Shown here: positions 56,423 through 64,000 of the stretch, piece after piece | Numbering within the stretch: position 1 is the stretch's first letter | Layout: each line of letters opens with the position of its first letter | Origin: Motacilla alba alba | Lineage: Eukaryota > Chordata > Aves > Passeriformes > Motacillidae | DNA: 64,000 nt | Assembly (NCBI RefSeq): GCF_015832195.1 | Contig: NC_052027.1 | Location: 62,001-126,000 of the forward strand | Direction: 5' to 3' | Position numbers and translations under genes: made by a program | The notes under the pieces: generated by a model | Seen by the model: the letters and a program-made list of their open reading frames with translations, nothing else | Database searches by the model: none | Told to the model about the DNA's origin: nothing

Positions 56423-57213
56423 AGCAGCCCGTTGTCCCGTGAGGAGGGCAGCTCCCTGGGGAGAGCAGCCCGTTGTCCCGTGAGGAGGGCAGCTCCCTGG
56501 GGAGAGCAGCCCGTTGTCCCGTGAGGAGGGCAGCTCCCTGGGGAGAGCAGCCCGTTGTCCCGTGAGGAGGGCAGCTCCCTGGGGAGAGCAGCCCGTTGTC
56601 CCGTGAGGAGGGCAGCTCCCTGAGGAAGGGCAGCCCGTTGTCCCGTGAGGAGGGCAGCTCCCTGGGGAAGGGCAGCCCGTTGTCCCGTGAGGAGGGCAGC
56701 TCCCTGAGGAAGGGCAGCCCGTTGTCCCGTGAGGAGGGCAGCTCCCTGGGGAGAGCAGCCCGTTGTCCCGTGAGGAGGGCAGCTCCCTGGGGAGAGCAGC
56801 CCGTTGTCCCGTGAGGAGGGCAGCTCCCTGAGGAAGGGCAGCCCGTTGTCCCGTGAGGAGGGCAGCTCCCTGAGGAAGGGCAGCCCGTTGTCCCGTGAGG
56901 AGGGCAGCTCCCTGGGGAGAGCAGCCCATTGTCCCTGAGGAGGGCAGCTCCCTGGGGAAGGGCAGCCCGTTGTCCCGTGAGGAGGGCAGCTCCCTGAGGA
57001 AGGGCAGCCCGTTGTCCCGTGAGGAGGGCAGCTCCCTGGGGAGAGCAGCCCGTTGTCCCGTGAGGAGGGCAGCTCCCTGGGGAGAGCAGCCCGTTGTCCC
57101 GTGAGGAGGGCAGCTCCCTGAGGAAGGGCAGCCCGTTGTCCCGTGAGGAGGGCAGCTCCCTGGGGAGAGCAGCCCATTGTCCCTGAGGAGGGCAGCTCCC
57201 TGGGGAGGGCAGC
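56423..57213. repeat. GC-rich minisatellite, 19 units of 40-42 bp
   Basis: Every unit contains gaggagggcagctccctg, and 19 occurrences can be counted. Three main linker variants follow it: ggggagagcagcc (41-bp unit), gaggaagggcagcc (42) and ggggaagggcagcc (42). A fourth, shorter form (cattgtccctg, 40 bp) occurs twice. Because 41 is not a multiple of 3, all three - strand frames stay open across the array, producing long but meaningless ORFs (up to 335 codons). Confidence 0.97.
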
Positions 57214-59009
57214 CCTCGGTGCAGCTCGCGCTCCGGGCAGGAATGCGGGATGAGGACAGGAGCCCTCCGTGAGGAGCAGAAGGGCAAGCAAGAGCTCATG
57301 TGTGCCGGCTAGAATCCCCCATACCCCGAGGGCCGGATGGGAGAGGGAGTGAAACTGCCCTGGGCAGAAAGCGGTGGCTAGAGAAGGTGGTATTTTGATG
57401 TTTGGTTTTCTCACCATCCACATCCCTTTTAACTGGCAGTTAGCTACCTTTCCCCCAAGTCTGCTGTGCCCACGACAGTAATTGTTAAGTGATCGCTCTG
57501 TCTTTATTTTGACCTGTGAGCTTTTTTATGTCATTTTCTCCCCATCCTGCTATAAAAGAGGAGGGGAAAGTGAGTGACTGGGTTATCATGTGGCTGCAAT
57601 CCACAGTCAGCTCACCACTGTGTGGTAGATAGATGCAATTATTTCTTTTTTGCTGCCAGTGTAGTTATTAACCTTGACTTGTAGAGTAATCTGAATGTTC
57701 TTTGATGCTTTTCACCTCTGGCATCTTCTATTAATTTCTCTCCAGTCATAGCTATGGTCAAAAAGCAGTTTTTACTAACACTCCTTTATATATGTGTATA
57801 TAAATTTAGAAAATTTCACCATTATCTAATACAATCTTGCTTATTAAATAAGTTAAGGGCATACACTGTAGTTCTACATTTCATTGAAATTGTTGCAAAA
57901 ACCACAGTGAAATTTGTCACAATGTTAATGCAGCTTTCCTCAACCTTAGCATACGTGGTGGAGCTGTACAGCAAGTATGATTGCTCTCCACCAGAGCTCA
58001 AACTGCTGCAAAGCTTTCTTCTGGTGGCAGAAACAAGGAAGATGGAGGAGACAAACCTTCCTGCCTTCCAAACCTTTCCTCAACTTGCCCATCAGGAAAC
58101 ACTGAGGGGGAAAAGCAGCCATTCATATTTGGCTTTAGCATTTTCCATTTTTCCTTTCATTCAGTCACACTTTTATAGTATATTTTATGAAGTTAAAAGA
58201 AATATCTGCTTCTAAAGGTATGCACACGTCCATATTTTGAGAATTTGAAATTTCTTCATGTATTTAACATTATAATAGTAAACACCCAAGACATTTTTGA
58301 AATGTTTTCCTTTATTTGTGTATTGCAAACATATCTGCACGTCACATGCTTTACTAATTCCTGGTCTGTGAAAGTAAGGCTGTAATTTGTAGGTCTAGTA
58401 CATTAATCATACCCTTACCCCAAAGAACCAGTTCTAAGAAAAAACTACAAAAAACCTTCCAAAGAAAAAAAAAATAATAACCCTCAGCATACATACTGCT
58501 GTTGACTATTCAGTCAACAGCACCTCTTGTTTCTGTGATTGTTGCATTCAACTGCTAGTCTTCCATATGCTTTCTTTCAGGTGTTATCTTATTCACCTAA
58601 CTGCTCCTTAAATTAGCTTCTGTAAAAATTATTAGACTCAAGGGAAACCTACTAGAAGCATTAAGAACATTTTAATAGGAGTAGGTTAAGAAATAGCTAG
58701 TTATGACAGGGGGTGAACATCTGATAGCCTGTAAGAACACAAGCTTTGAAAGGTGGTAAACTCTTAAACCACCTCAGCTACACCCAACCCTGTTTCGTGC
58801 CTATCATTGTGTGTTTGAAGGCACAACATACCTCACTTACAGCCATAAGAGCCCTAATCAATAACATTGACTTTACAAAATTAAATAAAAACTCGACAGT
58901 CTGGCGGTGGCATTTGTGAGAGCTTGCTCAACTGTGAGCCCACCTTTGACTGCATCGTCAGCGAGAACCAAGATACACCTGGAACATCAATACCATCAGC
59001 GCACTGGAC
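57214..59009. other. Intergenic, minisatellite to CpG island
   Basis: The sequence is GC-rich at first, then AT-rich. A 153-codon ORF at 57754-58215 (+) has no recognisable content and ordinary intergenic composition. No repeat was recognised. Confidence 0.6.
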
Positions 59010-60008
59010 AGCCACCGCCAACCCGCTACCTCGGGCTTCCGGCTCCTGAGGAGCGTCCCGAGCGACAGGGACAAAGGCGGTGAACGTACCTCCCCCTCGC
59101 TGCCGCGGAGGCCCGCTTCCTCCCGCAGTCCCCCGGCCCGGCCGGAGCGGTGCCGGGCTCGGGAGGCCCAGGTAGCCCGGTAGCCCCTCCCCGCCGCCGG
59201 CCCCGCCCCGCGGGGGATGGAGGGGCCGCGGCCGGGCTGGCGCTGGAAGAGGAAGCGGGGACGCGCTACCGGGCGGCGGCGGCGGGGTCACGAACTCTGA
59301 CCTGTCACAGGGCACGGCACACACAACAAAACACGCCCGACCCCAACACAGTCCCGGCCCCCTCCCCTCCGCGGGCCCCACAGCCCCTTGCAACCCCCGC
59401 GGGGGGAGGGAGGGCCGCTGCTGGGCACCGGCCTGCCCGGGCCCGGTCGGGTCGCCGCCACTGCACCTTTGGCGCCCATTCCTGAGGTAAAAATCATTTT
59501 TTAAAATTGAAGCGGTCTACTGGGTTTGTCTCGTGGGGGCCAGGACGAGGGAGGGGGCGCGGGGAGGCGGCAGAGGGCCCTACTCTGGACACCCCCGCGA
59601 GGGGAGGGGTGGGGTGACGGTGGGTTTAGGGGAGGGGGATTGCACGGCTCCCGTATTTGTCTGGTAAGCGAGCACCGGCCGTGGTCTGGCCTGGTCTACA
59701 GCTCCTGGAGAGAGAGGAAACGACCACTGTGGCGTGCTGGGTCGATCGGCGGGGCAGTCCCGTGCCGGAGCCGCTGGTTGCAGCGTGGGCCGGCTGAGGT
59801 CGGAGCTGGTCCGATCGCGGTGAGCAAAGTCTGCTGTCCAAGGGGTGTAGGGCGATGGTCGCGGAGATGACGAGCGCGGGACACACAGAGAGACAGAAGA
59901 TGGAGTCTGAGCGGGCGGAGGCGGCGGCTTGAACCCGACCCTTTTACCTTTGCCACCGGGAGGGCGGAGGGGAGGGGGCGGCGGGTACTTTGCATACGGG
60001 GCTGAAAC

Positions 60009-60158
60009 CGCCGCCATCTTACCGGCCGCTTCCTCACTGCCATGCCTGGGCCTCCTCTAGGCGGACGCAAGGCTGTACCGGAGGGGAGGGGAAGGGGCCT
60101 AATGGCGGCGGCAGCAGCCCCGCCTGGGCTCTGGCGGGCGGCCAGCGCCGCCATCTTG
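60009..60158 (-). promoter_or_regulatory. Two YY1-type motifs
   Basis: gccgccatctt occurs at about 60010-60020 and 60147-60158; on the - strand it reads AAGATGGCGGC, the YY1 core found near many transcription starts. Confidence 0.55.
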
Positions 60159-60233
60159 TGCTCAGTGAATCCCCGGGGGGCTTTTCCTCTGCTCGAGGGG
60201 CGGTACCGCCACTATTACAAGCGGGTGGTTCGG

Positions 60234-60408
60234 CCAATGGGCGATCTGCGGGCAGCGCTGCGCTTGTCGTGAGGTCATTGGTCGGGCCTGGGGGCGGGCC
60301 GGGGGCGTGGCTCGGCGGCGCGCGGCGGTGAGCTGCCGAAGGCCCTTCAGCAGCGGACGGGGCGTGGCGCAGCCAATGAGGGCGGGCGGCGCGCGCGGCG
60401 CAGCCAAT
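60234..60408 (+). promoter_or_regulatory. Cluster of four CCAAT boxes (NF-Y type)
   Basis: CCAAT at 60234-60238, ATTGG (reverse) at 60277-60281, CCAAT at 60373-60377 and 60404-60408, with GC boxes between them. Clusters like this are typical of NF-Y-driven CpG-island promoters. Confidence 0.7.
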
Positions 60409-61261
60409 GGGGGCGCGGCGGGCCCGGCGCGCTGCCCGCGCCGCTCGCGGCGCTCCTGCTCGGTCGCGGTGTCCGGGCGTGGGCCGCGCTCCTGCCCCGA
60501 GACGATGTACCGGAGACTGCCCGCACGGCCGGAGCCGCTCCCCGCCCGTCCCGCCCATGGCAGCCTGCTGGAGGCCGCTCCGTGGAGCCGAGTCGAGCTC
60601 ACAGCGTAAAGAACCTCGTTTCATTAAGACAAAGGAACAAAGTTCAATAAGTTCGAATTCGGCCTTTTGCAATGTCTTGTCAGTAGGACCATACCCTTAG
60701 AACCTCTCAAGTGGAATTTATGACTTGCTTCTGAGGTTTCACTGCAGCTTAGGGAAAGATTAGAGATTCTACACTGTGTTTTGGACAGCGTATACTGAAC
60801 TGGCTGCCACCCTATTATGCTGAAAATAATTTCCTGTTGCTCCAGGTGCCTCTTCCTAGTTTTTAAACTTCACCTCTTGTGTTGATTTGGGAGGTTTTGT
60901 TGTGGTTGCCTTACAAACTGTTGCTCGGGGCTTTTTCTAGGAAGCTGATTTTGCCTTCTGGGAGTTGACACCATTAAGAAGCTTGGCGTGGCTGTGTATG
61001 GTCTCTGTGCTGCAGCTGGATGTGATCAGATAGCCTCAGCTTAAGGTTCTTTTGTGAAGGTCGAAAGTACAAAAAGCCTTGGTGATAACACCAACAACAG
61101 CAAATCTTTTAGACTCATTCTACAGCACACCCTTGTGTTTTGTGTCTCAGAAAGGTACTGTTATGAACAAAGTATCTATCTGAAGGGCTTCTGTCATCAT
61201 AAAGCACTGAGAAAATAGCATATTATGAGCGTATGATTATGCTTCTTGTGCGTCTTGCTGG

Positions 61262-61276
61262 AAAAAAAAAAAAAAA
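61262..61276 (+). repeat. A15 homopolymer
   Basis: Fifteen consecutive A bases. Confidence 0.95.
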
Positions 61277-62419
61277 GGAAACACTGAATAGGAACCATTG
61301 AACAACTGAGAAACCATCCATAAGCTGAGTTTGGTGGAAGTGGTTCATAGTCTCAATCAACTGCAATACTCAATAAAATAATGACAAGCGGTTGGAGAAC
61401 CTAGCATAAATACAGTTTCCATGGGGATGTCTCAAGTTTGATTATCCATTGTTACAAATAATCTATACTTGACATATACAAAATTACTTCCGCATTTGTC
61501 ACAATATCAGTGAATCCATTTAATTTAATGAAATTTGACATATTTAACAATGTTAGCTTTGTAGAAGTTAATGGGTACTAGAGACATGCATACATTTTTC
61601 TGTTACCTGTGTTGCTATCGTTTGCTGTATTTTTAAATTTTATGTTAAATGACTGCTTTGCAATTTTAAGCAGAGGTTTCCAATGAAACATCTAATAAGC
61701 CAGCATTCAGGAATGCCTTTTTATTACCTATGCCTGAATCAGAATCTGAAGTCTAGTCCTGTAATTAGGAAGTCACAATTCAAAACTGAATGCATTAATT
61801 GGAAATCTTAATTAAATTTACCTTGGAAGAAATACACCCCTAATAATGATAATTAAAAATACATTGCAAGTGTTTTTTTGTTGTTTCTTTGTCTTTGTAT
61901 TTCTTTGTATTTTTTTCTAAACCCTAAATTTGAAGGTGGAGTTACTTGGAATAGGATGAAATGATTCTGCAGTATTTTCTTCTCATTGTGAAAATAATAT
62001 CACATTATAATAAAGAAATAGTTTAAATAATGGAAGATACATTTTAGATGTAACTGTTTATTTCCCTTATTGTGTAAGATTACTCTTAAGAATATGGAAG
62101 TACATGGTGGTTTGGCAGAACGACTCAATGAAATTTTATGCCGAGCAGCATTCTTAGCTTGCTGCTCCCTGGTTCAGCATGTGGTGTAGAAGCAGTTTAA
62201 TGGCAAGGTTTCTCCTGCCTGAGCTGAGGAAAGTGCCTTTGAGATCTACGAATTCTGCAAGCTGCATTAGTACTTTGAAATTAGTCCTTTCTCATTTATG
62301 AAATTAACATCTCTTCTTTACAGCTTAAATAACGGACTGGAAAGAGTATATTAGAGGCATAATAAAGAATAACTGCACCTCAGCAGTTTGAACGGCATGG
62401 TTCCAGTATGCATGTCCCA

Positions 62420-62462
62420 TATATGTATATGTGTGTGTATGTATGTGTGCACACACACACGT
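62420..62462. repeat. GT/CA-rich simple repeat with inverted symmetry
   Basis: TATG/TG repeats run into CA repeats through gtgtgcacac, so part of the tract is self-complementary. Confidence 0.85.
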
Positions 62463-62602
62463 CAATGGCACCTCCTCTTATTTGCTAGATATTTCAAGCA
62501 GAATTGTAAATTTTCAAAAAGTCAGAGCAGAGCTTTCTTTAATACTAAGAAAAAACCCAAACTTTTGTGCCTGATGCAAGTTGCTGGCATCTTTCCAAAC
62601 AG

Positions 62603-62686
62603 GTTCTCTAATGGTCTTGTTTCACCATGGCAACCAATATGGAGGTGCTGGCTCAGCAGGTAGTGGAGACTCAGCAGGTGGCTGAG
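62603..62686 (+). CDS. NR2C2: Probable first coding exon of NR2C2 (TR4 nuclear receptor)
   Basis: The acceptor is ggcatctttccaaacag and the donor GAG|gtgagt, a near-perfect match to consensus. The first 24 bases are 5'UTR; coding starts at 62627 in a strong context (caccATGG) and gives 20 codons, MATNMEVLAQQVVETQ then QVAE, ending in phase 0. This resembles the N-terminus of the paralogue NR2C1 (MATIEEIAHQIIEQQMGE), whose first coding exon also ends here. In human, NR2C2 follows FGD5 on the same strand. NR2C2 is an orphan nuclear receptor that binds direct-repeat hormone response elements. The DNA-binding and ligand-binding domains lie beyond the window, so the name rests on the short N-terminus plus synteny. 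Confidence 0.6.
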
Positions 62687-64000
62687 GTGAGTGACAGATG
62701 ATATCACAACAGTTGGTATATGAGATTTTGAAATTAAAAACTTATTAGGGAGTCCCTGCTGTTTACAATTAAGCATAAACAGAACAGAAGATCATTAAAG
62801 AAAAGTGCTGCTTTACACTTGGGGACAAGCATGAAACCAGTCCAACTGGGTCACGTTTTATTCACCCTACTTTGTGCCGGTGGCCCCCATATTAAGAGTG
62901 TAAGTAGAAAGTTCAACATGAGCTATAGAGAAACTTGGCTGTATTATAAATTGTTTAAAAATTAATAAAACAAAATTTCTTGTCATTTGATCATTAGATT
63001 GACCATTTGGGACACAGAAAGCTTCTGCACCTAATTGGAATTGTAATCTAGATCCACCACAGTGTTTGAAGCTACCTGTTTTACTTATGCGCTATACTGA
63101 ATTTATAGCAAGGTGGTTAACTTAAATCCATTTTATATATTTTGTGCCTACACTTAAAAGAAAAAAAGCACAAAACCTACTTAAAGTGATATTAAGTGAT
63201 GTCTTGATGCATATTCACTAACACTTGGATGTTCAACAGCTAAAAAGTTTAAATCAACTCATAAACACAAACTGCAAGTGTTCATGGCCATAGAAAATAA
63301 TTTATCTCCCTCACTATGCAAGCTTCAGTCAAAAAATAAGCTAGATATTTTGTTTGATTAAAATTATTTGGTTTAGTATCCTTGAAGTTTACTGTGATTT
63401 TTTCATATGGTTACGTAATTAAGGGATTTAATAAATAATAAAGGGCAAATGGGCTGAGAGACATCTGTAGATAAGGCCACTTTTCAGACATTAGTGTGGA
63501 GTTTTCTTTCACCTATTGAGCTAAGATTACACCTGTATATTAAAAATATTTTTAGTTCAAGAAGAAGTCCTATAAAAGAAGAAAATATAAGTTTAATTCT
63601 GTTTTCAGAAGTGGATTTGAGACTCCCTACTTAGAAGTACATTTTTAAGAAAGAAATTTCATTCTTTTTAACAAAATGGCCAAGTAAGTGTCCTGAAAAT
63701 AACATCTTGGAATAGTTTCAAAAAACTTCAGAAGTTTAACAGTGAAAAACAACAAGAAATTTTTCACTCTAATTTTCTGTACCAGGTATGAATTTGGCAA
63801 GCTGCATATTTTAAAAACTCTTCCAAATATACTTGGAAAGAGAAACCTGTAATGGAAAACTTTGTACTATTTTGGTAGAGGTTGGGTGCTGTAATAACAT
63901 CTAAATCACATAAAATATGTGACATTTGTAATTCCTCGTGCAGGAAATGCACCGTGGTAACATAGTGTGATGGTTGTATCTTGCCACTGGAGAGATCGCT
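62687..64000 (+). other. Probable NR2C2 intron, continues beyond window
   Basis: AT-rich sequence without a recognisable exon or repeat up to the end of the window. Confidence 0.55.

Larger units (their letters stand above)
59010..60615 (+). promoter_or_regulatory. NR2C2: CpG island, probable NR2C2 promoter and 5' exon
   Basis: About 1.6 kb is densely CpG-rich in an otherwise AT-rich window. It contains four CCAAT boxes, several GC boxes (ggggcgggcc, ggcgggcgg) and two GCCGCCATCTT (YY1-type) motifs, and no TATA box in a sensible place: a housekeeping-type promoter. The next coding exon downstream fits NR2C2, so the untranslated first exon should start here. CCAAT spacing suggests a start near 60.45-60.5 kb, but the true start and donor cannot be fixed. 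Divergent transcription is possible. Confidence 0.75.
60616..62602 (+). other. Probable NR2C2 first intron
   Basis: AT-rich sequence from the CpG island to the acceptor at 62602. It holds an A15 run (61262-61276) and a GT/CA-rich microsatellite (62420-62462). No coding exon was recognised. Confidence 0.5.

Noticed and set aside
56318..57423. Three long - strand ORFs (203, 315 and 335 codons) full of GCSPQGAALLTGQR-type repeats
   Set aside because: They are all the same minisatellite read in three frames. A 41-bp unit without stops keeps every - strand frame open, so length is not evidence of coding.
57754..58215. 153-codon + strand ORF in intergenic DNA
   Set aside because: AT-rich composition, no recognisable motif, no promoter or splice context.
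58881..60672. Several 100-210 codon ORFs on both strands in the CpG island
   Set aside because: High GC content removes stop codons. The frames overlap each other and read as Arg/Pro/Ala/Gly-rich text with no recognisable domain.

Overview
The window is vertebrate nuclear DNA, almost certainly from a bird. It has long AT-rich introns, GT-AG splice sites, no operons, and at least eight CR1 LINE fragments whose 3' ends carry the avian 'ATTCTATGA' type terminus. The species cannot be told from the sequence alone.

Positions 2611-51990 carry the 3' part of FGD5 on the + strand, a FYVE/RhoGEF/PH-domain guanine exchange factor. I could place 19 coding exons that join in frame with matching phases. 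They give the last 606 residues: an acidic linker, the DH domain, PH1, FYVE, a basic Ser-rich linker, PH2 and the stop codon. The large first coding exon expected for this gene lies upstream of base 1. A 3'UTR follows, with candidate poly(A) signals between 53668 and 54127.

Positions 54.1-58.9 kb are intergenic. They hold a short CR1 tail, three copies of a 44-bp repeat, and a GC-rich minisatellite of 19 units (about 41 bp each) with visible higher-order structure.

Positions 59.0-60.6 kb are a CpG island with four CCAAT boxes, GC boxes and two YY1-type motifs. About 2 kb downstream, 62603-62686 is a probable first coding exon of NR2C2 (TR4 orphan nuclear receptor). It is called from its similarity to the NR2C1 N-terminus and from the human gene order FGD5 > NR2C2, both on the same strand. 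The island is then the NR2C2 promoter.

No new gene system is evident. The observations most worth checking are the minisatellite's higher-order pattern, a near-perfect 45-bp palindrome with a second hairpin in an FGD5 intron, a likely GC-AG intron, and an unidentified degraded coding-like stretch near 1.5-1.9 kb.
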